DNA of 64,000 nucleotides from Afipia birgiae 34632. Its GTDB lineage: Bacteria; Pseudomonadota; Alphaproteobacteria; Rhizobiales; Xanthobacteraceae. Positions 15,113 to 24,300 of this stretch are shown in pieces. Where the stretch lies: positions 2,266,818-2,330,817 of the forward strand of contig NZ_HG326652.1 in the NCBI RefSeq assembly GCF_000308295.2, in the 5' to 3' direction. The notes under the pieces were generated by a model that saw nothing but the letters and a program-made list of their open reading frames with translations, searched no databases and was not told where the DNA came from. The position numbers were made by a program, and so were the translations under genes. Position 1 is the stretch's first letter. Each line of letters opens with the position of its first letter.

Positions 15113-16126
15113 ATGAATTTATTGCTCATCATAACCACGCCGCTCGTCGCCTGCGTGATTTGCGCGATGCTGATTGTCCTGCTTCGCCCCCTGCTCCAGC
15201 GCTATGCATTGGCCCGGCCAAACGCGCGATCGTCCCACAGCGTGCCAACGCCGCAGGGTGGCGGTGTGGCGGTGATCGCCGCAGTCATCACGTCGGCCGC
15301 GATATCGGTTTCGTTTTTTGGTGCGGTTGCAGGTTCCGTTCTGCTCGCGGTCCTTGCGGCGGCGGTTTTTCTGGCTTTGTTCGGCGCCTACGATGATTTG
15401 CGGACGATGCCTGTCCTGCCCCGCCTGTTGATACAGGCCGCTGCCGTCGGCATCGTGCTCGCAACCCTTCCCGCAGAATTTCATCTTGTTCAGGGTCTGC
15501 CCGTGTGGGCGGAGCGCGTCCTGCTGCTGATCGGCGGACTGTGGTTCGTCAATCTTGTGAACTTCATGGATGGTCTTGACTGGATGACAGTCGCGGAAGC
15601 GGTTCCCCTGACAGCAGCACTGGCGCTGTTCGGCTTCTACGGCCAATTGCCCCTGGGCCCCACGCTGGTGGCCCTCGCGCTGTGCGGCGCGATGATCGGT
15701 TTCGCGCCATTCAACAAGCCCGTCGCAAAACTCTTCCTCGGCGATGTGGGCAGCCTGCCGATCGGTTTACTGATGGGATGGTGCCTGCTTCAGCTCGCGG
15801 GAAGCGGACATCTCGTCGCCGCGCTGCTGCTGCCGATGTACTATCTCGCCGACGCGACGCTGACGCTTCTGAAGCGCCTGATGAGGGGTGAAGCGATCTG
15901 GGTCGCCCACCGGTCTCACTTCTACCAGCAGGCCACCAACAACGGCTTCAGCGTGATGCAGGTGGTTGGCGAAGTGTTCATTCTGAACATCGTTCTCGCG
16001 GCTTTTGCGGCGGTCACCATCTGGCAGAAGTCGCCTTATGTTCAGGGCATCACGCTGGCGTTCGGTGTGACCGCGGTGGCGCTCGTGCTCGGTCGCTTCT
16101 CCCACCAACGGAAACCGGTCGGGTGA
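15113..16126 (+). CDS. WecA/WbpL-type polyprenyl-phosphate sugar-1-P transferase
   Basis: Integral-membrane MraY-family enzyme (about 337 residues, around ten membrane helices) that starts lipid-linked glycan assembly by moving a HexNAc-1-phosphate from UDP-sugar to undecaprenyl phosphate. Seen: 'SSHSVPTPQGGGVAVI', 'FGAYDDLRTMPVLPRL' (conserved DD), 'FVNLVNFMDGLDWM' (metal-binding NFMDG), 'FLGDVGSLPIGLLMG' and 'HRSHFYQQ'. ATG at 15113 is the first sensible start after the methyltransferase stop at 15092. It is convergent with the CapD/WbpM gene with only 1 bp between stop codons. This WbpL/WbpM-like pairing is seen in other O-antigen loci. Confidence 0.92.
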   Translation: MNLLLIITTPLVACVICAMLIVLLRPLLQRYALARPNARSSHSVPTPQGGGVAVIAAVITSAAISVSFFGAVAGSVLLAVLAAAVFLALFGAYDDLRTMPVLPRLLIQAAAVGIVLATLPAEFHLVQGLPVWAERVLLLIGGLWFVNLVNFMDGLDWMTVAEAVPLTAALALFGFYGQLPLGPTLVALALCGAMIGFAPFNKPVAKLFLGDVGSLPIGLLMGWCLLQLAGSGHLVAALLLPMYYLADATLTLLKRLMRGEAIWVAHRSHFYQQATNNGFSVMQVVGEVFILNIVLAAFAAVTIWQKSPYVQGITLAFGVTAVALVLGRFSHQRKPVG

Positions 16127-16127
16127 T

Positions 16128-18053
16128 CTAAGCCGCCCCGCTCTTGAATTCGGGGATGGCATCCTTCAGCACGCCGACAATGACGCTGCGCTGTTCGCTT
16201 CCCACGGCCTTTTCCAGCGTGGACAACCATCGCTGCAAGGTATCGAGCGGGGGCTCGTTGGGGCGCGCAGCGACGATACCAGCGATGCCGATGTCCGCTG
16301 TTGGCTCTTCGTGCGCGAACAGGATTTCGTTCAGTCGCTCGCCCGGCCGGACGCCGGTGAACACGATGTCGATGTCATAACCCGGCTGAAGCCCGGACAG
16401 CCTGATGATGCGCTCGGCGAGATCGACGATCTTCACCGGCTGTCCCATGTTCAACACATACACCGACACATCCGGACGCACCGGATCGAGCGCATGGGTT
16501 GCGGACGTCACCACGAGATCGCACGCTTCGCGAATGGTCATGAAATAACGGACCATATCCGGATGCGTGACGGTGACGGGACCGCCGGCCTCGATCTGCG
16601 CCTTGAACTTCGGCACCACCGACCCATTCGATGCCAGCACGTTGCCGAACCGAACGGAGATGAGCCGCATCGGGGTCTTGCCATTGGCCTTGTGCATCAG
16701 CTCGCGGTCGAGCGCCTGGCAATACATTTCGGCAAAGCGCTTGGTCAGCCCGAGCATCGACACGGGCTCGATGGCCTTGTCGGTGGAAATCATCACCATG
16801 GCATCGGCGCCGGCGCTCACCGCCGCATCGGCCACATTGACGGTGCCAAAGATATTGGTCTTGACGCCCTCGCCCCAATCCCGCTCGAGGATCGGAACGT
16901 GTTTCAGCGCAGCGGCATGAAATACGATGTTGGGCTTGAACTCAGCCATGAGATGCGCAATGCGCGTACGGTCGCGAATGTCAGCGATGCGGCCCTCGAC
17001 AATCGCAGCTGGGAATTTGGCCGTCAGGCTTTCCAGCACTGCATGCAATGCGGGTTCCGCATTCTCCACAATTAGCAGCCGCGACGCGCCAAACGTCACG
17101 ACGCGGTCGCATATCTCTGAGCCGATCGACCCACCACCGCCGGTGACAACGACGGATTTTCCCTTCACGAATGTTTCGAGCCGCTGATAGTCAATCTTGA
17201 CGCTCGGCCGAAGCAACAGATCTTCGACAGCAACCGGTGCAAGCCGCGGAGTTTCACCGCTGCCTTCGAGCGACGGCAGGCGGCTAACCGTAAGACCAAG
17301 CTTACGGGCGCGCGTCAGCACCGACTCCGGCGACGCATCCGCCTCGAAAGCCGACGGCATCATGACGACGCGTTCGATCGGCCGCTCCCGGCGCGAGAAA
17401 TCGCCAACGACATCGCCGAGATCGTCGATCCCGCCGAGCACGTGAATGCCGCGGATCGACTGCCCCCGATCGGACAAGGACGGAGACAGCACACCCACCG
17501 GCCAGGTTCGCTTCACGGCGCCGCTTTCGATCCCCCGAAGCAAAACTTCTGCGTCAGCTGCGCGTCCGACCAGCAACGTCGGAGAAGCATCGAGGCTGCG
17601 CGCCTGACTGAGCGTCCGCGTGTAACGAAAATAACGATAGGCGACGCGCAATCCGCCGAGCGCGAAATTCTGCAGGAACCAGTAGATGATGATCGTCGTC
17701 TTGCCGAAGAAGAATGTGCCGTAGACGTTCGGCGCAATGAAAATGTAGTCCAGCACCAGCAGCATCAACGCCAGCACCGTCGAAGCTTTGACGATGTTGA
17801 AAAAGTCCGGCAGCGAGATGAAACGCCACTTGGTTGTCGTCAGCCGGAAGACGTAACAAACGACGATGCTGAAAACGACGAAGTACGGCAGGATTCGGAG
17901 CAGCAGCGGCAGACGTTCGATGAGACCGCTGCCCTCAAACCGCAGATAGAAGCTCGCGACGACTGCGAAGATGGTCGCCAACGCATCATGGATGACGATC
18001 AGCAGATTTCGCCAGGTGAGACGCGGAAACCTGAACCGGGACGAGGCGGCCAT
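16128..18053 (-). CDS. CapD/FlaA1/WbpM-type membrane-bound nucleotide-sugar 4,6-dehydratase
   Basis: 641 residues from the ATG at 18053, 2 bp after the upstream stop. Four N-terminal membrane helices ('NLLIVIHDALATIFAVVASFYLRFEGSG', 'ILPYFVVFSIVVCYVFRL' ...), then a CoA-binding-like Rossmann region, then the SDR catalytic domain: 'GKSVVVTGGGGSIGSEICDRV' (NAD(P) loop, around residue 300), 'VFHAAALKHVPILE' and 'MISTDKAIEPVSMLGLTKRFAEMYC'. The usual YxxxK is replaced by the M-x3-K form typical of WbpM-type enzymes. Converts UDP-GlcNAc to a 4-keto-6-deoxy sugar for O-antigen. Co-transcribed with the ligase-like gene. Confidence 0.93.
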   Translation of the reverse strand: MAASSRFRFPRLTWRNLLIVIHDALATIFAVVASFYLRFEGSGLIERLPLLLRILPYFVVFSIVVCYVFRLTTTKWRFISLPDFFNIVKASTVLALMLLVLDYIFIAPNVYGTFFFGKTTIIIYWFLQNFALGGLRVAYRYFRYTRTLSQARSLDASPTLLVGRAADAEVLLRGIESGAVKRTWPVGVLSPSLSDRGQSIRGIHVLGGIDDLGDVVGDFSRRERPIERVVMMPSAFEADASPESVLTRARKLGLTVSRLPSLEGSGETPRLAPVAVEDLLLRPSVKIDYQRLETFVKGKSVVVTGGGGSIGSEICDRVVTFGASRLLIVENAEPALHAVLESLTAKFPAAIVEGRIADIRDRTRIAHLMAEFKPNIVFHAAALKHVPILERDWGEGVKTNIFGTVNVADAAVSAGADAMVMISTDKAIEPVSMLGLTKRFAEMYCQALDRELMHKANGKTPMRLISVRFGNVLASNGSVVPKFKAQIEAGGPVTVTHPDMVRYFMTIREACDLVVTSATHALDPVRPDVSVYVLNMGQPVKIVDLAERIIRLSGLQPGYDIDIVFTGVRPGERLNEILFAHEEPTADIGIAGIVAARPNEPPLDTLQRWLSTLEKAVGSEQRSVIVGVLKDAIPEFKSGAA

Positions 18054-18055
18054 GA

Positions 18056-19333
18056 CTACGCCTGCCCCGCCGTTAGCTTCGCCGTCCGGGAAACGCGCAA
18101 GACCATGCCCCCCGCGACGCCGACAGCGAGTACGTAGATCCACCCTTCGTGAAAATCGAAGAGATGCGAATTCAGCAGCGAACTAACAAAATTTTCGACC
18201 ACCGCAACCAGGCCCACCCACGCTGCAAGGCCAGTTCCTGCGAACAACCTGAGATGCACAGCCCACATCGCAAACAGGACGAGGCAGCCAAGCAGGCCCC
18301 ATTGCACGGCCACGTTGAGCGTCTGGTTATGCGGATTGCCGATGATCTGAGCCGATGCACCGGCTTGCCCAACCGCGTCCTGCGTGAACAATGTTTTCGT
18401 CGATCCCGTTCCGTGACCCACGAGTGGCGCTTCCGCGACGAACTTGATCGACTTGCGCCAGAATTCGAGTCGCTCGCCGACCGACGTCACAGCGTTTCTT
18501 TCATGGTAGCTCTGATATTCGCTCCCGGTCGTCGCGACCCGCATACGCAGGTAAGGCGACGATGTCCACGCGAGCGCACTGGCCGCGATCACCGCGACCA
18601 TCAACAGCAAAAAGCCGCGCGTGCTGAAATGCTTTGCGGCAAAAATGACGATCAGCACCGGGATGCAGACGAGAACGGTTCGCGAACTCGCAACAAAAAC
18701 CATGTTGGTGAGAAAGCCGATGCCGAGAACGAGCAAAAGCGCAGCCCACGTCTTCCGCTGCGCTTTCAGCAGGTAAACTGCCGCTCCGAAGGCAGCGAAG
18801 GCGCAGAGCGCGAATTCCTGACTCTGCGCGATGTAGTTTTTAACGGGAACACCGAGCGAGCGCGCCGGGTCGAACACCACCCGATGATCGACGAACATCA
18901 GCCACGATGTCAGCATCACGGCGGTGCATGACGCGAGAAACGCGAGCATCACCCACAGTCCCCGCCCCGATCGTTCAAAGTGATAGATCAGAACGGGGAT
19001 AGCGAGCAGCTTGGCGACCGGATTGATGCCGCGCAGCCGGTCCGACCAGGAAATATCCATGGCCCACAGCGTACCAACGACAGCCACCGCGAAAAGCAGA
19101 AGCGGGGTAGCGCATGCCGGCCGCTTCATCGATTCCAGGAAACCTGTCCACTCGATCGCCGGAATCAGCAACAGCAGCCACGCCACTGCGAAGATCGCGA
19201 CCAACGACGTCGACCACGGCAGCGAGATGGCGATCAAAACCACCGCGATATCCGCCGCCTTTGTCCACGCGGCGGTGTTGCGCCAGACCGAAGGCGATAC
19301 GTGAGCCGAGAGATCGGACGCGTTCGCGGTCAT
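18056..19333 (-). CDS. O-antigen ligase-like membrane protein (Wzy_C domain)
   Basis: 425 residues, mostly hydrophobic with about ten to twelve membrane segments. The large periplasmic loop contains '[34 protein letters not shown]' and '[31 protein letters not shown]', the NPHN and H-x-Q signature of WaaL/Wzy_C proteins. It should join O-antigen to lipid A-core in the periplasm, though polymerases share the domain. The start overlaps hldE by 4 bp and the stop lies 2 bp before the next start. It is part of the minus-strand unit hldD-hldE-ligase-dehydratase, so core heptose and O-antigen joining share control. Confidence 0.88.
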   Translation of the reverse strand: MTANASDLSAHVSPSVWRNTAAWTKAADIAVVLIAISLPWSTSLVAIFAVAWLLLLIPAIEWTGFLESMKRPACATPLLLFAVAVVGTLWAMDISWSDRLRGINPVAKLLAIPVLIYHFERSGRGLWVMLAFLASCTAVMLTSWLMFVDHRVVFDPARSLGVPVKNYIAQSQEFALCAFAAFGAAVYLLKAQRKTWAALLLVLGIGFLTNMVFVASSRTVLVCIPVLIVIFAAKHFSTRGFLLLMVAVIAASALAWTSSPYLRMRVATTGSEYQSYHERNAVTSVGERLEFWRKSIKFVAEAPLVGHGTGSTKTLFTQDAVGQAGASAQIIGNPHNQTLNVAVQWGLLGCLVLFAMWAVHLRLFAGTGLAAWVGLVAVVENFVSSLLNSHLFDFHEGWIYVLAVGVAGGMVLRVSRTAKLTAGQA

Positions 19334-20802
19334 GCCTTGTTCTCTCTCGCGCGCTTGACCAGCGACGTGGTGCTGTGACCCGGCAGGATATCGACGAGCA
19401 CTACCTCACCGCCGTTGGCCGCGACGATCTCGTGACCGACGACCTGCTCGCGGGTGTAGTCGCCGCCCTTGACCAGCACGCTGGGCTTGATCTGCGTGAT
19501 CAGTTCCAGCGGCGTATCCTGTTCGAAGATCACGACGAGATCGACTGCCTCGAGCGCTGCAAGGACTTCAGCGCGGGCGCGCTCGTCCTGAACCGGCCGC
19601 TCAGCACCCTTCAGACGCCGCACCGACGCATCACTGTTGAGGCCGACAACCAGACGATCACAAGCAGCGCGCGCCTGCGTCACCACCCGGACATGCCCTG
19701 GATGCAGAATGTCGAAACACCCGTTGGTGAAGCCAACGCGCAGACCCTGTCTGCGCCACTCGGCAAGATGAGCATCGAGACCGGCAGCACTTGAGGCAAT
19801 CTTCTCTTCCGCCGCAAGCGAGGCGTGCGGCAAAATCTTCCGCCGCAATTCCGCCAGCGACACCGTGGCTGTGCCGGGCTTGCTGACGGCCACGGAGGCA
19901 CCCGCCGCCGCACAGCGCAAGGCCGTTTCCCAATCTGTCCCGGAAGCGAGCATCACCGCAAGCACCGCAGCCACCGTATCACCAGCGCCCGACACGTCGC
20001 GAACCTTCGCCGGTTGCGCCGGAACATGGATCAGGCTGCCGTCGCGGTGCGCCAGCGTCATGCCGTCTTCACTCTGCGTCACAAGGATCGCTTCGGCATC
20101 GGCGGTGCGCAGCGCCTCGATCGAAGCGTCGGCGATATCGGCATCCGACAGGATGCGCCTGCGTGTCGCTTCGGCAAATTCCTTGCGATTCGGGGTCAGC
20201 AGCGTCGCACCGCGATAGATCGCCAGGTTTGCGCTCTTCGGATCAACGATCACGCGCTTGCCGAGCTTGCGCGCCGCATCGATGACATTGCGGATCACCC
20301 GTGCGGTCAGAACACCCTTTGCATAGTCCGACAACAGCACGATGTCTGCCCGCGGCAGCGCGCTGACAACGGCATCAATTAGCTTGCGTTCGGTGACCTC
20401 AGACGCCGGAGCCGACAACTCCCAGTCCGCACGCAACATATGCGTGGAGAAGTGCTCCGAAACAAAACGCACCTTGCGCGTGGTCGGCCGTGCCGGATCT
20501 GTCACCAGAACCGGCTCGATCAGGCTTTCCCTTGCGAGCTCCGCCTTCAGCGTCTCACCGGCAACGTCATTGCCGACCAAGCCCACGAAAATACATCTCG
20601 CCCCGAGCGATGCGATGTTGCGCGCTACGTTGCCCGCACCGCCGACATTGATCTCGCTGCGCCGGGCCGCGATCACAGGCGCTGGCGCTTCCGGCGAAAT
20701 GCGGGATACTTCGCCATAGACAAATTCGTCCAGCATCAGATCGCCGACGCACAGCACGGTCTGGCGGACAATCGCTTGCGACAGTGCGTCAAAATCGAAC
20801 AT
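19330..20802 (-). CDS. hldE: Bifunctional heptose-7-P kinase/heptose-1-P adenylyltransferase
   Basis: 490 residues. The N-terminal PfkB/ribokinase domain has '[25 protein letters not shown]', '[11 protein letters not shown]' and the catalytic '[17 protein letters not shown]'. The C-terminal nucleotidyltransferase domain begins '[22 protein letters not shown]' (H-x-G-H motif) and ends '[18 protein letters not shown]'. It phosphorylates D-glycero-D-manno-heptose-7-P at C1, then after GmhB makes ADP-heptose. Both domains are full length. Co-directional with hldD upstream (39-bp gap) and overlapping the ligase gene downstream. Confidence 0.97.
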   Translation of the reverse strand: MFDFDALSQAIVRQTVLCVGDLMLDEFVYGEVSRISPEAPAPVIAARRSEINVGGAGNVARNIASLGARCIFVGLVGNDVAGETLKAELARESLIEPVLVTDPARPTTRKVRFVSEHFSTHMLRADWELSAPASEVTERKLIDAVVSALPRADIVLLSDYAKGVLTARVIRNVIDAARKLGKRVIVDPKSANLAIYRGATLLTPNRKEFAEATRRRILSDADIADASIEALRTADAEAILVTQSEDGMTLAHRDGSLIHVPAQPAKVRDVSGAGDTVAAVLAVMLASGTDWETALRCAAAGASVAVSKPGTATVSLAELRRKILPHASLAAEEKIASSAAGLDAHLAEWRRQGLRVGFTNGCFDILHPGHVRVVTQARAACDRLVVGLNSDASVRRLKGAERPVQDERARAEVLAALEAVDLVVIFEQDTPLELITQIKPSVLVKGGDYTREQVVGHEIVAANGGEVVLVDILPGHSTTSLVKRARENKA

Positions 20803-20841
20803 GAGAACGCCTGTATCCCTAGTGGACCACTGGTTGCACGA

Positions 20842-21822
20842 TCAGCGGTAGCGATCGGGCCGGTCGAGAAAATCCCTGACATAGCTGCCGACGGCATCTT
20901 CCAGCGCCGTGAAGCCGCCATTGTAACCTGCGCCGCGCAGATGATCGACCTCTGCTTCGGTGAAGTACTGATAACTGTCGCGAATTTGTTCCGGCATGTC
21001 GATGTATTCGATGTTCGGCTTGGCGCCGAGCGCACCATAGGCCGCAAGAATCAGGTCGCGGAAGCTGCGCGCCTTGCCGGTCCCGACATTGAAAATGCCG
21101 TTGACGGAGCGCGCCGCCAGCAACCACATGATCACGCGTACGACGTCATCGACGTGAATGAAATCGCGCCGCTGGTCGCCATCGGCGATGCCGTCTCGAT
21201 GGGACTTGAACAATTGGACAGTGCGCCCGGACCTGATGTCGTCAAAGCGGCGGGCGAGCACGCTCATCATGGTGCCCTTATGGTATTCATTCGGGCCGAA
21301 CACATTGAAGAACTTGAGACCCGCCCATAGCGGCGGCATCTTCTCGCCCTTCGCGAGCCGTTCAGCCACCGCCATGTCGAACAGATGCTTGCTCCAGCCG
21401 TAGAGGTTCATCGGCCGCAGCTTCTTCAGAGCATCGAGGGACGCATCGTCACGGAATCCCTGGTCCCCATCGCCATAAGTCGCCGCGGACGAGGCATAGA
21501 TGAACGGAACGGAATTTGCCGTGCACCAGTCGAGCAGCCGCATCGAGAGGCGGAAATTGGTCTCGATCACGAGATCGCCGTCAGTGGCCGTTGTCTCCGA
21601 GATCGCACCGAGATGAATGATGGCGTCTAGTTTGCGGCCATCCAGCCACGGCATTAGTTCAGCCGGCGGAACCACGTCGGCGAGCTGCCGCTTGGCGAGA
21701 TTGCGCCACTTGCCGTCGCTGCCGAGAAAGTCGCAAACGGCCACGTCCGCGCGGCCCGCATCGTTGAGGGCGGCGACGACGTTCGACCCGATAAAACCGG
21801 CTCCGCCGGTCACCAGCAGCAT
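20842..21822 (-). CDS. hldD: ADP-L-glycero-D-manno-heptose-6-epimerase
   Basis: 326-residue SDR. 'LLVTGGAGFIGSNVVAAL' is the NADP loop. 'IHLGAISETTATDGD' (the E-T-T motif typical of HldD), 'FIYASSAATYGDG' and 'MNLYGWSKHLFD' (Y-x3-K) are present, as is 'GLKFFNVFGPNEYHKGTMMSV', nearly a family barcode. Makes the final L,D-heptose donor for the LPS inner core. It precedes hldE on the same strand and is divergent from waaF across a 203-bp gap that should hold both promoters. Length is normal. Confidence 0.97.
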   Translation of the reverse strand: MLLVTGGAGFIGSNVVAALNDAGRADVAVCDFLGSDGKWRNLAKRQLADVVPPAELMPWLDGRKLDAIIHLGAISETTATDGDLVIETNFRLSMRLLDWCTANSVPFIYASSAATYGDGDQGFRDDASLDALKKLRPMNLYGWSKHLFDMAVAERLAKGEKMPPLWAGLKFFNVFGPNEYHKGTMMSVLARRFDDIRSGRTVQLFKSHRDGIADGDQRRDFIHVDDVVRVIMWLLAARSVNGIFNVGTGKARSFRDLILAAYGALGAKPNIEYIDMPEQIRDSYQYFTEAEVDHLRGAGYNGGFTALEDAVGSYVRDFLDRPDRYR

Positions 21823-22025
21823 GAAGGAATCCCGCCCAATTGACGCGGGTCACCTTTGCCTCACTCGCGCCCGGCAAGCAACTCACGTCCGCTGGTGTGG
21901 TGAAGGGCAGCGCTCCATGGGGGGCGTGTAAAAACGCATCTGGACGCCGCTCAAGTGACGCGGTAACCGGCTGAATGTGCACAATTCTCCCAAACCACGG
22001 AAATGGCTGCAAAGCCCTTCAATAA

Positions 22026-23093
22026 ATGAATAAAAATTCATTTCTAGACGAATTGAAGGTTTCGCCCGATCCCTCGGAAACCAGTCCCATTCTGGTGATT
22101 CCGTACATGTGGATCGGGGATTTCGTCCGTGGACATACGGTGGTCCGGGTCCTCAAGGAGCGCTGGCCGAACCGGTCGGTCGATCTCCTGGTGACCAGCC
22201 TGTGCGCTCCGCTGGTGGATTACATGCCCGGCGTCCGCAGAGGCATCACTTGGGACCTGCCCCGCGGGCGACTTGCCATGAGCAAGCAGTGGGCGCTGGC
22301 CAGACAACTCCGCGACGCGGGCTATGGCACCGCCCTGGTGATGCCCCGGACATGGAAGGCGGCCATCGCCCCGACCCTTGCAGGCATTCCGCAGCGGACC
22401 GGCTTCGTCGGCGAGGTTCGCTTCGGGCTGATCAATGACTGGCGTTGGGGCGAGCGGAAGATGCCCCGTTTTATCGACAAGAATGCCGCCCTCGCCCTGC
22501 CCGCCGATGCGCCGCTGCCGAAAGAGTGGCCGGTTCCGCAGCTGGTAGTGCCGCCCGCAGAAGTCGCGGCGTGGCGGCAAGCCAACAATCTGGGCCAAAC
22601 CGCCGCAGTGGCACTGGCCCCCGGATCGGTCGGCGCGTCGAAACGCTGGACCTACTACGCTGAAGCCGCTCGCATGTTCGCCGAGCAGGGCCTCGACGTC
22701 TGGGTGGTTGGCGGCCCCGGCGAAAAAGCCATCGCCACGGAGATCGTCAATTTCGCGGGACCACGCGTTCGCGACCTCACCGGTACGGATTTGCGCAACG
22801 GCATCATGGCGCTGGCGGCTGCGAAAACGGTGATCTCCAATGACTCCGGCCTGATGCACATCGCCGCCGCCATTGGCACCCCGGCCATCGGGATCTTCGG
22901 CCCGACCAGCCCCTATCACTGGGCGCCGCTGAACGGCCTTGCCGCCACTATCAAGCGGGCGACCGACCTGCCCTGCCAGCCCTGTCATCGTCCGGTTTGC
23001 ACCATGAACGATCATCATTGCATGCGCGATATCCCGGCATCGGAGGTCGTAGACATTGCGCAAGGCGTGATAGCCACGGCTGGCGCACGTTAA
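22026..23093 (+). CDS. waaF: ADP-heptose:LPS heptosyltransferase II (GT9)
   Basis: 355 residues. 'ILVIPYMWIGDFVRGHTVVRVLKERWPNRSVDLLVT', 'LVMPRTWKAAIAPTLAGIPQRTGFVGEVRFGLIND', 'VALAPGSVGASKRWTYYAEAARMFAEQGLDVWVVGGPGE' and 'AKTVISNDSGLMHIAAAIGTPAIGIFGPTSPYHWAP' cover the GT9 family's acceptor and ADP-heptose sites. 'PCQPCHRPVCTMNDHHCMRDI' is the usual cysteine-rich WaaF tail. It adds the second heptose to the inner core. Begins the plus-strand group waaF-gmhA-gmhB; gmhA starts 92 bp downstream. Confidence 0.95.
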   Translation: MNKNSFLDELKVSPDPSETSPILVIPYMWIGDFVRGHTVVRVLKERWPNRSVDLLVTSLCAPLVDYMPGVRRGITWDLPRGRLAMSKQWALARQLRDAGYGTALVMPRTWKAAIAPTLAGIPQRTGFVGEVRFGLINDWRWGERKMPRFIDKNAALALPADAPLPKEWPVPQLVVPPAEVAAWRQANNLGQTAAVALAPGSVGASKRWTYYAEAARMFAEQGLDVWVVGGPGEKAIATEIVNFAGPRVRDLTGTDLRNGIMALAAAKTVISNDSGLMHIAAAIGTPAIGIFGPTSPYHWAPLNGLAATIKRATDLPCQPCHRPVCTMNDHHCMRDIPASEVVDIAQGVIATAGAR

Positions 23094-23185
23094 TCTCGAA
23101 CCGTGGCCGCACTTGCGCCCGTATCGCACCATCACTACCACTCGTGACGACCACTGAAGTGAAACCTGAACGAACGCGGTGACAT

Positions 23186-23779
23186 GTGAGCCAGGATCGG
23201 ATTGTCGCGCATTTTCAGAGCTCGCTCGCCGGGCTGACCAAGGCCGTGCAGAGCAACGAACTGCTGGCAACGACGCACGCGATTGCGCGGGCAGTAACGG
23301 ACGCACTGAAAGCCGGCAACAAGCTGCTCCTGATCGGCAATGGCGGCAGCGCGGCCGATGCCCAGCACATCGCCGCCGAAGTCGTCGGCCGCTACAAGCA
23401 GGAACGTCCCGGCTGGGCCGCGATCGCACTCACCACCGACACCTCTGCGCTGACGGCCATCGCCAACGACTACGGCTTCGAACAGGTGTTCGCACGGCAG
23501 GTGCAGGGCCTCGCCCGTCGCGGTGACATTTTGTTCGCGCTGACGACGTCCGGTCGTTCGCCGAACATCCTTGCTGCGCTTAAAACAGCGCGCGACATGG
23601 GCGTAGCGACCATCGGTTTCACCGGCACCAAGGGCGAGAGCATGCGCGCGGCATGCGATCATCTGTTCGTCGCGCCAACCGACGACACACCGGTGATCCA
23701 GCAGGTTCACATGATGGCGATGCATGCGATCTGCGACGAGGTCGAGCAGGCGCTGATCTCGGCAACGAAAGCAAAATGA
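23186..23779 (+). CDS. gmhA: Sedoheptulose-7-phosphate isomerase
   Basis: 197 residues from a GTG start. SIS-domain enzyme: 'AGNKLLLIGNGGSAADAQHIAAEVVGRYKQERPG' (phosphate and substrate loop), 'ALTTDTSALTAIANDYGFEQVFARQVQGL', 'ALTTSGRSPNILAAL' and the C-terminal 'TPVIQQVHMMAMHAICDEVE' with the metal/catalytic His. Starts ADP-heptose synthesis from sedoheptulose-7-P in the cytoplasm. The stop overlaps gmhB's start (ATGA), so the two are translationally coupled. Full length. Confidence 0.96.
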   Translation: MSQDRIVAHFQSSLAGLTKAVQSNELLATTHAIARAVTDALKAGNKLLLIGNGGSAADAQHIAAEVVGRYKQERPGWAAIALTTDTSALTAIANDYGFEQVFARQVQGLARRGDILFALTTSGRSPNILAALKTARDMGVATIGFTGTKGESMRAACDHLFVAPTDDTPVIQQVHMMAMHAICDEVEQALISATKAK

Positions 23780-24300
23780 CTTTGGACAGAAAGCCTGCGG
23801 CGTTTCTCGACCGCGACGGCGTGATCAATCTCGACGATGCCTACGTCGGCACCCGCGAGCGCCTTCGCTGGATGCCGGGCGTGGCGAGCGCCATTAAGAT
23901 GCTGAACGACGCCGGCTACTACGTTTTCGTCTTCACCAACCAGTCCGGCGTCGCACGCGGGTTCTTCTCAGAGGACGATGTTCGCACTCTGCACAACTGG
24001 ATGCGCGATGAACTGGCACGCGACGGCGCACGCATCGACGACTTTCGTTACTGTCCGCATCATCCCGACGGCACCGTGCCGGGCTACACGCGCGAATGCC
24101 ACTGGCGCAAGCCGCAGCCGGGCATGATCCTCGATCTCATGAAGCACTGGCCTGTCGAGGCCGAGCGCAGTTTCGTCATCGGAGACAAGCAGCGGGATCT
24201 CGATGCCGGTACAGCAGCAGGCATCGAAGGTTATCTGTTTTCCGGAAACGATATTTCGGGCTGCGTGAAAGCAATCCTGACGAAGCGCGTCAGGGCTTAA
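23776..24300 (+). CDS. gmhB: D-glycero-D-manno-heptose-1,7-bisphosphate phosphatase
   Basis: 174 residues from the ATG at 23776 (overlapping the gmhA stop). HAD motifs: 'AAFLDRDGVIN' (nucleophile and acid/base Asp), 'FVFTNQSGVARG' (Thr/Ser motif) and 'FVIGDKQRDLDAGTAAG' (motif 4). The zinc-binding insert 'RYCPHHPDGTVPGYTRECHWRKPQPGM' identifies GmhB. Removes the C7 phosphate between the two HldE steps. Its 3' end overlaps the convergent waaC gene by 11 bp, so the two transcripts must run into each other. Confidence 0.96.
   Translation: MTLDRKPAAFLDRDGVINLDDAYVGTRERLRWMPGVASAIKMLNDAGYYVFVFTNQSGVARGFFSEDDVRTLHNWMRDELARDGARIDDFRYCPHHPDGTVPGYTRECHWRKPQPGMILDLMKHWPVEAERSFVIGDKQRDLDAGTAAGIEGYLFSGNDISGCVKAILTKRVRA

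Noticed and set aside
15979-15991. GTTCATTCTGAAC, resembling the twin operators
   Set aside because: It lies inside the coding sequence of the WecA-like gene and has shorter arms; probably coincidental.
20846-20853. GCGGTAGC near the end of hldD
   Set aside because: Only eight bases match, on the wrong strand for the operon; expected by chance.
22044-23429. A 461-codon minus-strand open frame opposite waaF and gmhA
   Set aside because: Antisense to two clear genes and without any protein family features.
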